Part shown: in pieces, positions 31,930 through 38,985 of the stretch
Layout: each line of letters starts with the position of its first letter
Position numbering within the stretch: position 1 is the first letter of the stretch
Source: Pseudomonadota bacterium
Lineage (GTDB): Bacteria > Pseudomonadota > Alphaproteobacteria > Caulobacterales > Caulobacteraceae
NCBI GenBank assembly: GCA_023434265.1
Contig: JAEYTA010000090.1
Span: 1-41,121 of the forward strand
Direction: 5' to 3'
Length of the DNA: 41,121 bases
Notes under the pieces: generated by a model
Database searches by the model: none
What the model saw: the letters and a program-made list of their open reading frames with translations, nothing else
Told to the model about the DNA's origin: nothing
Program-made: the position numbers and the translations under genes

Positions 31930-33224
31930 GCCCGGCCCTCGCCCTTTACAGGCTGGCCACGCGCCTGCTCGAGCCGCTGGCCCCGCGCCTGCTCGACGCC
32001 CGCGCCCGCAAGGGCAAGGAGGACCCCGTCCGCGTCGACGAGCGCCTCGGCCTCGCCTCCGCGCCGCGCCCCGCCGGCGAGCTGGTCTGGCTGCACGGCG
32101 TCAGCGTCGGCGAGAGCCTGTCGCTTCTCCCCGTGGTCGAGCGCCTGCGCAAGGTCCGTCCCGATCTGTCGATCCTCGTCACTTCCGGAACCGTCACTTC
32201 CGCCACCCTGCTCGGCAAACGTCTGCCCGAGGGCGTCGTCCACCAGTACGCTCCCGTCGACGGACCCGCCGCCGTCGCCGCCTTTCTCGACCACTGGCGC
32301 CCCGCCGCTGGCGTGCTGGTCGAGAGCGAGCTGTGGCCCAACCTGATCCTCGAGACGCGCCGCCGCGACATCGCCCTCGTACTCGCCAGCGCCCGCATCA
32401 CCGAAAAGACCGTCGAGGGCTGGCGCCGCTTCCCCGGCGCGGCCCGCCGCATCGTCACCGCCTTCGATCGCGTCCTGCCGCAGGATGAGGCCTCGGCCGT
32501 CCGGCTGGAGAGCCTCGGCGCTCGCATCGACGGCCATGTGAACCTCAAGCTGGCCGGCGACGCCCCGCCGCACGACCCGGCCGCCTTCACCCGCCTGTCC
32601 GCCGCCATCGGCGACCGTCCCGTGGTCGTCGCCGCCTCGACCCACGACGGCGAGGAAATCGCCATCGTCCGCGCCCTCGACAGGCTCGACCAGCGGCTCT
32701 GCCTGATCCTGATCCCGCGCCACCCCGAGCGCGGCGAAGCCATCGCCGCCGCCCTGACCCGCGACGGCTACCGCTTCGCGCGCCGTTCCGAGGGCCGCCA
32801 GCCGGACGCCGAGACCGACCTCTACCTCGCCGACACCCTCGGCGAGATGGGCCTGTTCCTCCGCCTCGCCGACGTGGTGGTCATGGGCGGCGCCTTCTCC
32901 GCCGCGCTGGAGAAGCCGCCGGTCGGCGGCCACAACCCGCTGGAGCCGGCCCGCCTCGGCAAGCCGGCGATCACCGGCCCCGACATGAGCAACTGGGCGA
33001 CCGTGACCGAGGCTCTCGTCGAGGCCGACGGCCTGCGCGTCGTCGAGGCTCCGTGGGACCTCCCCGCCGTCCTCGCCCCCCTGCTCGCCGACCCGGCCGA
33101 GGCGAAGCGCATGGGCGAACGCGGCCGCCGCGCCGCCGCCGAAGCCGGCTCCGGTCTGGACCGACTGATCGACGCCCTCCTGCCTCTGCTGCCGGCCGCC
33201 CCGCCGAAGGGAGGAAGACGATGA
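31926..33224 (+). CDS. waaA: 3-deoxy-D-manno-octulosonic acid transferase (KDO transferase)
   Basis: WaaA transfers KDO from CMP-KDO to lipid A precursor at the inner membrane. The 432-residue protein matches WaaA: LVWLHGVSVGESLSLLPVVE, ESELWPNLILETRRRDIALV, and VVAASTHDGEEIAIVRALDR. A C-terminal GGAFSAALEKPPVGGHNPLE segment marks the CMP-KDO-binding domain. The first ~20 residues are hydrophobic and anchor it. I chose the GTG at 31926, which overlaps the GNAT stop as GTGA. The frame is also open for a long way upstream, but that part is antisense-like noise in other genes. A family-1 repeat separates it from lpxK. Confidence 0.93.
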   Translation: MSPALALYRLATRLLEPLAPRLLDARARKGKEDPVRVDERLGLASAPRPAGELVWLHGVSVGESLSLLPVVERLRKVRPDLSILVTSGTVTSATLLGKRLPEGVVHQYAPVDGPAAVAAFLDHWRPAAGVLVESELWPNLILETRRRDIALVLASARITEKTVEGWRRFPGAARRIVTAFDRVLPQDEASAVRLESLGARIDGHVNLKLAGDAPPHDPAAFTRLSAAIGDRPVVVAASTHDGEEIAIVRALDRLDQRLCLILIPRHPERGEAIAAALTRDGYRFARRSEGRQPDAETDLYLADTLGEMGLFLRLADVVVMGGAFSAALEKPPVGGHNPLEPARLGKPAITGPDMSNWATVTEALVEADGLRVVEAPWDLPAVLAPLLADPAEAKRMGERGRRAAAEAGSGLDRLIDALLPLLPAAPPKGGRR

Positions 33225-33235
33225 TCCACCACCGT

Positions 33236-33383
33236 CCTTCTCCCCTCGGGGGAGAAGGTGGCTCGCGGAGCGAGAGGGATGAGGAGGCCGCCGGCCGCAC
33301 TCTCCCCGCGCAACGCGTCGCGCCCCACCTCACCCCTCATCCGAGCCGCTCCGCGGCCCACCTTCTCTCCCGAGGGGAGAAGG
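33236..33383. repeat. Composite palindromic intergenic repeat, family 1, copy 2
   Basis: The left hairpin (33236-33258) is identical over 23 bases to that of copy 1 at 10149-10171. The right hairpin (33361-33383) matches copy 1 with one change. The GGTGGCTCGCG-AG flank and the CCCCTCATCCGAGC flank are shared too. It lies between waaA and lpxK, genes that are usually adjacent, so it may modulate transcript ends or stability within the lipid A operon. Confidence 0.8.
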
Positions 33384-33399
33384 CATCGTCGAGCCGATC

Positions 33400-34419
33400 A
33401 TGCGTCTGAACACCCCCCGCTGGTGGTACACCCGCGACCGCCGCCATGGCGCCGTCGCCCGCCTGCTGCTCAAGCCGGTCAGCTGGATCTGGGCCGCCGC
33501 CACCGCCCGCCGGCTCGCCCGCGCCACGCCTGTCGACCCCGGCGCGCCGGTCGTCTCCATTGGCAATCTGACCGTCGGCGGCTCCGGCAAGACCCCGGTC
33601 GCCCGCGAGGTGCTGCGCCTGCTCCGCGCCGCCGGCGTCGAGGCCCACGCCCTGTCGCGCGGCTACGGCGGTTCGCTGGAAGGGCCGGTCCGCGTCGATC
33701 CGGCCGTCCACACGGCCGCCGAGGTCGGCGACGAACCTCTGATGCTGGCCTTGGACAGTCCCGCCTGGATCGCCCGCGACCGCGTCGCGGGCGCCCGCGC
33801 CGCCGTCGCCGCGGGCGCCGAAGCCCTCGTCCTCGACGACGCCCACCAGAACCCGGCCCTGAGCAAGACCCTCAGCCTCGTCGTCGTCGACGGCGAGACG
33901 CGCGAGGACGAATGGCCCTTCGGCGACGGCTCCGTCTTCCCCTCCGGCCCGATGCGCGAGCCGCTCAAGGCCGGCCTCGCCCGCGCCGACGCCGTGGTCC
34001 TCCTGCTGCCCGCCGACCTCGCCGAACCCGACCCGGAGCTGATCGAGGTGTTCGGCGACCTCCCCGTCTTCGTCGCCCGCCTGGAGCCGGCCGGCCCGCC
34101 GCCGCCCGGTCCGCTCGTCGGCTTCGCCGGCATCGCCAAGCCATGGAAGGTCGAGCGCTCGCTTCAGGCCGCCGGCGCCGACCTCGTCGACTTCGCCCCC
34201 TTCCCCGACCACGCGGCCTTCCGCGAGCAGGACCTGCGCTTCCTCGCCGACCGCGCGGCGCAGTTCGACGCAAGGCTGCTCACCACGGAGAAGGACTGGT
34301 CCCGCCTGCCGCCGGCGTGGCGCGCGCGGGTGACCAGCTGGCCGGTGAAAGCGACGTTCGAGGACGAGCGCGGATTTTCCCGCCTGCTCACGGCTGCGCT
34401 CACCTCCCCGTCGGCGTAG
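33400..34419 (+). CDS. lpxK: Tetraacyldisaccharide 4'-kinase
   Basis: LpxK phosphorylates the 4' position of the lipid A disaccharide, giving lipid IVA. The 339-residue protein has an N-terminal membrane-associated helix (LLLKPVSWIWAAATAR) and the P-loop VGGSGKTP at about residues 59-66. HALSRGYGG and LVLDDAHQNPALSKTL (the DDxHQ region) follow, with FPSGPMREPL later. Its last five sense codons and TAG stop lie in the left stem and loop of a family-2 palindromic repeat, so the C-terminus SPSA derives from, or is constrained by, the repeat. Start ATG at 33400; no strong Shine-Dalgarno. Confidence 0.93.
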   Translation: MRLNTPRWWYTRDRRHGAVARLLLKPVSWIWAAATARRLARATPVDPGAPVVSIGNLTVGGSGKTPVAREVLRLLRAAGVEAHALSRGYGGSLEGPVRVDPAVHTAAEVGDEPLMLALDSPAWIARDRVAGARAAVAAGAEALVLDDAHQNPALSKTLSLVVVDGETREDEWPFGDGSVFPSGPMREPLKAGLARADAVVLLLPADLAEPDPELIEVFGDLPVFVARLEPAGPPPPGPLVGFAGIAKPWKVERSLQAAGADLVDFAPFPDHAAFREQDLRFLADRAAQFDARLLTTEKDWSRLPPAWRARVTSWPVKATFEDERGFSRLLTAALTSPSA

Positions 34420-34569
34420 GCCGACGGGGAGGACGGTCGGCGCGTAGCGACGACCAGGAGGGGGCAGCGCCGGCTGTCGTCATCCGAGCTCGAACGGGCC
34501 CCTCCGGCGCCGCCCCCACCTGACCGCTCCGCGGTCTGTCCTCCCCCTTCGCCTTCGCTCATGGGGAGG
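34403..34569. repeat. Composite palindromic intergenic repeat, family 2, copy 2
   Basis: The left hairpin is a perfect 13-bp stem, CCTCCCCGTCGGC/GCCGACGGGGAGG, with loop GTAG (34416-34419). The lpxK stop TAG is inside this loop. The right end pairs CCTCCCC (34540-34546) with GGGGAGG (34563-34569). Internal GAGGACGGTCGGCGCGTAG and CAGGAGGGGGCAGCGCCGG match copy 1 at 6630-6800. It also separates lpxK from the convergent amidohydrolase gene and could end both transcripts. Confidence 0.75.
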
Positions 34570-34575
34570 TGAGTC

Positions 34576-35892
34576 TCACTCCGCCCGGTACACCACCCCG
34601 TTCCGCATCACGAACCGCACCCGCTCCAGCTCGGTGACGTCGCTCAGCGGGTCGCCGGTCACCGCGATCAGGTCGGCCGGCAGGCCCGGCGCGATCCGCC
34701 CCGCCTCGTCCGAAATCCGCAGGTGCTCGGCCGCGTTGACCGTCGCCGTCTGCACCGCCTCCAGCGGCGTCAACCCGGCCCGCACCAGCAGGGCGAACTC
34801 GCCGGCGTTGTCGCCGTGCGCCGAGACGCCCGAGTCGGTGCCGAAGGCGATCCGCACCCCGCCCTCGTGCGCCCGGCGCGCCATGTCCAGCATCTTCGGC
34901 CCGGCTTCCAGCGCCTTGGCCGTCTGCGCCGGGGTGAAGAAGTTGTTCGGCCCCGCCGCGATGCGGGCCACGAAGTCCCCGGCCATCAGGGTCGGCACCA
35001 GCCACACCCCCTCGCGCCGCATCAGCCGGATCGACTCCTCGTCCAGATAGGTGCCGTGCTCGATCGAGTCGCCGCCGGCGCGCAGGAAGCTGTTGATCCC
35101 GTCCGCGCCGTGCGCGTGCGCCGTCACCTGCCGGCCCATGCGGTGGGCCGCGTCGACGATGGCCGCCAGCTCGGCGTCCGAGAACTGCTGCCCCAGCCCG
35201 GCCGCCGTGTTCGACAGCACGCCACCGGTGGCGGTGATCTTGATGATGTCGGCCCCGGCCCGCACCTGCAGCCGCACCGCCCGCATGCAGTCCTCCGGAC
35301 CCGAGCAGATGCTCTCGCCGGTGAACAGGTGCATGACGTCGTCGCGATAGCCGTTGACGTCGCCGTGGCCGCCGTGGATCGACACCGACTCGCCCGAGGC
35401 GATGATCCGCGGTCCCGGCACGTCGCCTCGCCGCACCGCGTCGCGCAGGGCGAAGATGGCCTCGTTGGCCGCGCCCAGATCGGCCACCGTGGTGAAACCG
35501 GCCTCCAGCGTCCGCCGCGCGTGGCGGGCGCCGACGAAGGCCTGCTCCGCATCCGACTGGGTCACCCCTTCCAGCCGCGAATTCGGGTTCTGCTCGCCGG
35601 TCAGGTGGACGTGGCTGTCGATCAGTCCGGGCAGCACGAAGGAGTCGCGCAGATCGACGATTTCGCCTTCGCCGACGAAGCCGTCGCGGATTTCCGCGAC
35701 CTGGTTCCCTCTGATCACGAGAGTTTTATCTCGCTCCACCCGGCCGCTCGCCGGGTCGGCCAGAAGCCGCCCCACTTGGACGTACGTCGTTCTCCCGTCG
35801 GGAGAAATCCCGGTCGGGGCGGGGGTCTGGGCGGCGACGCTTGTGGCCACACATGCGGCGACGGCCGCCAGAATCGCAGTGATCGGCTTCAC
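34576..35892 (-). CDS. Secreted amidohydrolase (imidazolonepropionase/prolidase-like)
   Basis: The 438-residue protein has a signal peptide (MKPITAILAAVAACVATSVA, cut near AQTP). Amidohydrolase-superfamily metal motifs follow: GLIDSHVHLTGEQ, IIKITATGGVLSN with the bridging Lys, TAHAHGADG, SIEHGTYLDEES, and IAFGTDSGVS with the catalytic Asp. It resembles secreted Xaa-Pro dipeptidase-like members that hydrolyse amide bonds in dipeptides or acylated amino acids. I chose the GTG at 35892: GGGAGG lies 5 bases upstream and it begins the signal peptide. It is divergent from the L,D-transpeptidase-like gene (124 bases between the starts). Confidence 0.88.
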   Translation of the reverse strand: MKPITAILAAVAACVATSVAAQTPAPTGISPDGRTTYVQVGRLLADPASGRVERDKTLVIRGNQVAEIRDGFVGEGEIVDLRDSFVLPGLIDSHVHLTGEQNPNSRLEGVTQSDAEQAFVGARHARRTLEAGFTTVADLGAANEAIFALRDAVRRGDVPGPRIIASGESVSIHGGHGDVNGYRDDVMHLFTGESICSGPEDCMRAVRLQVRAGADIIKITATGGVLSNTAAGLGQQFSDAELAAIVDAAHRMGRQVTAHAHGADGINSFLRAGGDSIEHGTYLDEESIRLMRREGVWLVPTLMAGDFVARIAAGPNNFFTPAQTAKALEAGPKMLDMARRAHEGGVRIAFGTDSGVSAHGDNAGEFALLVRAGLTPLEAVQTATVNAAEHLRISDEAGRIAPGLPADLIAVTGDPLSDVTELERVRFVMRNGVVYRAE

Positions 35893-35985
35893 GAAATCCT
35901 CCCGGAGACTCGCGCCACCCTGCCCCTGCGACGGCTCGCCGCCAAGGCCCCGCTTGCCCGCGGGCCGTCCTTTTGAAACAACCTG

Positions 35986-36019
35986 TCGCATTCAGTGAAC
36001 ATGCGAGGGGCGTCGCATG
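35986..36019 (+). promoter_or_regulatory. Three-armed inverted repeat over the L,D-transpeptidase-like start (possible mRNA switch)
   Basis: Arm 1 is TCGCAT (35986-35991), arm 2 ATGCGA (36001-36006), arm 3 TCGCAT (36013-36018). Arm 2 can pair with arm 1 (9-base loop) or, with one extra C-G pair, with arm 3 (6-base loop GGGGCG). The second hairpin places the ribosome-binding GGGG in its loop and the start ATG (36017-36019) in its stem. The first leaves them free. Alternatively these are half-sites for a DNA-binding regulator. The transcription start is unknown. Confidence 0.45.
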
Positions 36020-36715
36020 CGGCTTGCCAGACGTGGATTCATCCTTGGCGGTGCGGCTCTCCTGTCGGGGTGCGCGACCGCTTCCGCCGCCACCCGGACG
36101 GCGCAGATCGTCGCGCCGATCCCGGTCGAGCCCCAGGTGCCGCCGCGGGCGCCCGAGATCATCACCTCCCAGCTCAACTCGACCCGTCCGCTCGACCCGC
36201 GCGGCCAGGTCCGTCCGGAGCTGATGCAGCGCGCCCTGGCCGCCCTCGACATCCACGAAGGCAAGATCACCCGCCGCGACCGCATGTACCTCGTCGACTT
36301 CACCAAGCACTCGGGCGACGAACGTCTCTACGAGGTGGACCTCGAGGGCGGCGCGGTGACCCTGATGCGCACCTGTCACGGCCGCGGCTCTGACCCGTCG
36401 CACACCGGCTACGCCCGCGAATTCTCCAACACCCCGGACAGCCACATGTCCTCGGTCGGCGCCTACGCCACCGCCGGCGCCAGCCACGGCGCCCAGCAGG
36501 GCCCGAACGTCCTGCTCGACGGCCTGGAGTACACCAACAACCTCGCCCGCGAGCGCGCCATCATCATCCACGGCGCCGACTACGCCGACCCGGCCTTCCT
36601 CGCTCGCGAGGGCAAGCTGGGCCGCTCCTACGGCTGCTTCTCGGTCGCTCACCACGACCTCCCGGCGCTGCGCGAGCGCATGGGCGAAGGCCGCCTGCTG
36701 TTCGCCTGGGCCTAG
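36017..36715 (+). CDS. Murein L,D-transpeptidase catalytic-domain lipoprotein (YkuD_2 type)
   Basis: The 232-residue protein begins with a twin-arginine-like RRGF and a hydrophobic run ending in the lipobox LSGC (Cys19), so it is probably exported and lipidated. The catalytic domain has IIIHGADYADPAF (His185) and LGRSYGCFSVAHHDL with Cys207, matching the His...Ser-x-Gly-Cys centre of murein L,D-transpeptidases of the YkuD_2 group. The arrangement SHTGYAREFSNTPDSHMSS is also typical. Role: forming or trimming 3-3 crosslinks or attaching proteins to peptidoglycan. Its TAG stop shares CTAG with the convergent toxin gene. The start codon is embedded in a potential hairpin. Confidence 0.83.
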   Translation: MRLARRGFILGGAALLSGCATASAATRTAQIVAPIPVEPQVPPRAPEIITSQLNSTRPLDPRGQVRPELMQRALAALDIHEGKITRRDRMYLVDFTKHSGDERLYEVDLEGGAVTLMRTCHGRGSDPSHTGYAREFSNTPDSHMSSVGAYATAGASHGAQQGPNVLLDGLEYTNNLARERAIIIHGADYADPAFLAREGKLGRSYGCFSVAHHDLPALRERMGEGRLLFAWA

Positions 36716-36987
36716 GGCTCCGGGCGACGGGCCGAGTGACGAACGAAGAGGATGCGGATTTCCTCTTCGACCACGACGTACCGCATCAGATAGGGCGGCC
36801 TCACGACGATCTCGCGCCATTCACGACCGACGGGCCGGCCTCGCTCCGGCATGACGATCAGGCTCTCGGCGACCTCCACGAACCGACGCTCAAGCCGCGC
36901 CGCCGCCGCCGGATTGAACCCGCGCACATAGGTGGTGATCTCACCGAGATCGTCGACCGCCCGATCCGTCCAGACTACTCGCCGCAC
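36712..36987 (-). CDS. RelE/ParE-family toxin (second toxin-antitoxin module)
   Basis: The predicted 91-residue protein has the RelE/ParE fold pattern. The N-terminal RRVVWTDRAVDDLGEITTYV is followed by the helix NPAAAARLERRFVEVAESL. Then come MPERGRPVGREWREIVVRPP and strands ending in IRILFVRHSARRPEP. The basic C-terminus with Arg and His fits an RNase- or gyrase-directed toxin. I chose the GTG at 36987, which overlaps the antitoxin 3' end by 13 bases; the frame is open further upstream, but that part belongs to the antitoxin region. Its stop shares CTAG with the convergent lipoprotein gene. ParE versus RelE cannot be decided confidently. Confidence 0.8.
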   Translation of the reverse strand: MRRVVWTDRAVDDLGEITTYVRGFNPAAAARLERRFVEVAESLIVMPERGRPVGREWREIVVRPPYLMRYVVVEEEIRILFVRHSARRPEP

Positions 36988-37172
36988 TTCGGACGCGGCA
37001 GCGGGTTGTCGGTGGAGAGGGAAAGAAGCCAGCGCTTCACCGCCTCGTGGCTCACCACGCGCGCCGCCTCGATATCCGCCAGCGCGCGCAGGGTCGCCGC
37101 CTCGATCGCCGCTTCGTCCTCGACATCGAAGACTCCCGGCTCCTCGTCCATCTCGTTGCGCGGATCGTCCAT
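36975..37172 (-). CDS. Antitoxin of the second toxin-antitoxin module
   Basis: The 65-residue acidic protein has ALADIEAARVVSHEAVKRWL, a pattern common to antitoxins that precede RelE/ParE toxins (helix ending in VVSHEAVKRWL, then a polar tail LPRPKCGE). The acidic N-terminus (MDDPRNEMDEEPG) could contact the basic toxin. It overlaps the toxin GTG by 13 bases, the standard antitoxin-first order. It lies 92 bases downstream of the purD stop on the same strand. A TAGGAT -10-like box is 7 bases upstream of the ATG, so the module may have its own promoter. Confidence 0.75.
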   Translation of the reverse strand: MDDPRNEMDEEPGVFDVEDEAAIEAATLRALADIEAARVVSHEAVKRWLLSLSTDNPLPRPKCGE

Positions 37173-37264
37173 CGACGCATCCTACCACGCCGCCGCGACC
37201 ACGCACGCGGACTCAACCTGAACTGCCTGATCGACGGCCGCTTCGACCACGACGGGCAGACGCC

Positions 37265-38539
37265 CTACCCCCGCTCCAGCGCCCGCCAGCCGATGTCGGT
37301 GCGGCAGAACCCGCCCGGCCAGTCGATCTTCTTCACCGCCGCATAGGCCCGTTCCCGCGCCTCGGCGATGTCGGCCCCGCGGGCGCAGACGTTCAGCACC
37401 CGGCCGCCGGCGGCGACCAGCTGGCCATCGGACCGACGCTTGGTGCCGGCGTGGAACACCTGCACATGCGGCCCGAAGTCCTGCTCCGCGCCGCGGATGA
37501 TCGAGCCCTCCAGCGGGCTGTCCGGATAGCCCTTGGCCGCCAGCACCACGCAGATCACCGTGTCGCCGCCGAAGACCGGGGCCGGGGCCCGGGTCAGGTC
37601 GCCCCGCGCGCAGGCCAGCAGCAGCGGGACCAGATCGCTGTCCAGCCGCATCATCAGCACCTGGCATTCCGGGTCGCCGAAGCGGGCGTTGAACTCCACC
37701 ACCTTCGGCCCCTCTTCGGTGGCCATCAGCCCGGCGTAGAGCACGCCGCGATAGGGGTTGCCCTCGCGCGCCATCGCCGCCACCACCGGCTGGACGATGG
37801 CCTTGTCGGCCGCCTCGACCAGCTCCGGCGTGAACACCGGCGCCGGCGAATAACTGCCCATGCCGCCGGTGTTCGGCCCCATGTCGCCGTCGAAGGCGCG
37901 CTTGTGATCCTGGGCCCCGCCCAGCAGCACCGCCCGCTGGCCGTCGCACAGGGCGAACAGCGAGCCCTCCTCGCCGGCCATGAACTCCTCGATCACCACC
38001 CGCGCCCCGGCCGAGCCGAAACGGCCGCCCAGCATGCGCTCGATCTCGGCCTCGGCGTCGCGCTTGTCGGGGCTGATCGCCACCCCCTTGCCCGCCGCCA
38101 GCCCGTCGGCCTTGATCACATAGGGCGGCTTGAACACCGCCAGCGCCTCGCGCGCCTCGTGCAGCCGCTCGTAGACGCCGTAGCCGGCGGTGGGAATCTC
38201 GTGCCGCTCCATGAAGGCCTTGGAGAAGGCCTTCGAGGTCTCCAGCTGCGCCGCCTTCTTCGTCGGCCCGAAGCAGGGGATTCCCGCCGCCGCCAGCCGG
38301 TCGGCCAGCCCCTGCTCCAGCGCGCTCTCCGGCCCCACCACCACCAGGTCGGCCTTGATCTCGCGCGCCAGCGCGGTCAGCCCGTCGGCGTCGGTGACCT
38401 TCAGCTCGACCCGCTCGCCCAGCCGGTCCATGCCGGGATTGCCCGGCGCGATGACCAGCCGCTTGACCAGCGGCGACTGGGCGATCTTCCACGCCAGGGC
38501 GTGCTCGCGCCCGCCCGATCCGACCAGCAGGATGTTCAT
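37265..38539 (-). CDS. purD: Phosphoribosylamine-glycine ligase
   Basis: PurD catalyses step 2 of purine synthesis: 5-phosphoribosylamine + glycine + ATP to GAR. The 424-residue ATP-grasp enzyme has MNILLVGSGGREHALAWKIA at the N-terminus, YVIKADGLAAGKGVAISPDK in the ATP-grasp part, GPNTGGMGSYSPAPVFTPEL and EFNARFGDPECQV. All are typical. The start codon is supported by the invariant N-terminal NILLVGSGGREHAL. A TTGACC lies 40 bases upstream on the minus strand, a possible -35. It is divergent from xseA, but two unknown ORFs lie between them. Confidence 0.96.
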   Translation of the reverse strand: MNILLVGSGGREHALAWKIAQSPLVKRLVIAPGNPGMDRLGERVELKVTDADGLTALAREIKADLVVVGPESALEQGLADRLAAAGIPCFGPTKKAAQLETSKAFSKAFMERHEIPTAGYGVYERLHEAREALAVFKPPYVIKADGLAAGKGVAISPDKRDAEAEIERMLGGRFGSAGARVVIEEFMAGEEGSLFALCDGQRAVLLGGAQDHKRAFDGDMGPNTGGMGSYSPAPVFTPELVEAADKAIVQPVVAAMAREGNPYRGVLYAGLMATEEGPKVVEFNARFGDPECQVLMMRLDSDLVPLLLACARGDLTRAPAPVFGGDTVICVVLAAKGYPDSPLEGSIIRGAEQDFGPHVQVFHAGTKRRSDGQLVAAGGRVLNVCARGADIAEARERAYAAVKKIDWPGGFCRTDIGWRALERG

Positions 38540-38611
38540 GCGCGCGCAATGACCGCAGCGCGCGCCGGGGTCAAGGCGCCCACCCGCCGGAGCGACCCCG
38601 CCGCCGCCGTC

Positions 38612-38710
38612 TCAGCGCGCGGCGGCGCCCGCCGGCAGGTGCATCTTCCCGAACCTGCCGACCCGCCCGCCCAGCGTCCCCGCGGCGGCGTTCATGCCGC
38701 TGACGGTCAC
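38612..38710 (-). CDS. Possible 32-codon small ORF upstream of purD
   Basis: A GTG at 38710 has a strong GAGGAG ribosome-binding site 5 bases upstream, and the frame runs to TGA at 38612. It encodes a Gly/Ala/Arg-rich peptide (GGRVGRFGKMHLPAG). An internal ATG at 38695 would also fit. It lies 72 bases upstream of purD on the same strand and could be a leader ORF. GC bias alone could create it, so this is tentative. Confidence 0.25.
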   Translation of the reverse strand: MTVSGMNAAAGTLGGRVGRFGKMHLPAGAAAR

Positions 38711-38769
38711 CTCGGCTCCTCGCCCTCGCCTCTACGGTCGAGGAGGCCTGGGAGGGTCGGTGGCGAGAC

Positions 38770-38985
38770 TTGGCGAAAGGCTTCGGCGAGCGCATATTCC
38801 CCGACATGAAGGTGAACTCGCCGGAATCGCTCGAAACTGGAAAGCGCCTGATCCAGCAGCACGGCAGCTGGTCCGCGGTGCGCGCGAAGTCGAATGTCAC
38901 CCGGGACGGCGTCTTCGCCGTGAAGACGGACCCGAAGGCCATCGACGAGGCGCTCAAACGCCTTGAGGCGCTGCAGACCGCTTGA
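38770..38985 (+). CDS. Small hypothetical ORF, 5' end uncertain
   Basis: The frame encodes about 71 residues from a TTG at 38770, or 59 from the ATG at 38806. Neither has a clear Shine-Dalgarno. The frame stays open and coding-like back to 38704 (LASTVEEAWEGRWRDLAKGF) without a start codon, so the gene may be truncated at its 5' end. Residues include FPDMKVNSPESLETGKRLIQ and a Lys/Glu-rich end (DEALKRLEALQTA), suggesting a helical cytosolic protein. No family recognised. Its stop overlaps the TTG start of the next gene by 4 bases, which supports an operon. Confidence 0.4.
   Translation: MAKGFGERIFPDMKVNSPESLETGKRLIQQHGSWSAVRAKSNVTRDGVFAVKTDPKAIDEALKRLEALQTA

Noticed and set aside
37173..37264. 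A gene remnant between purD and the antitoxin
   Set aside because: A plus-strand frame here looks mildly coding, but it has no start, no homology I recognise and only about 30 codons.
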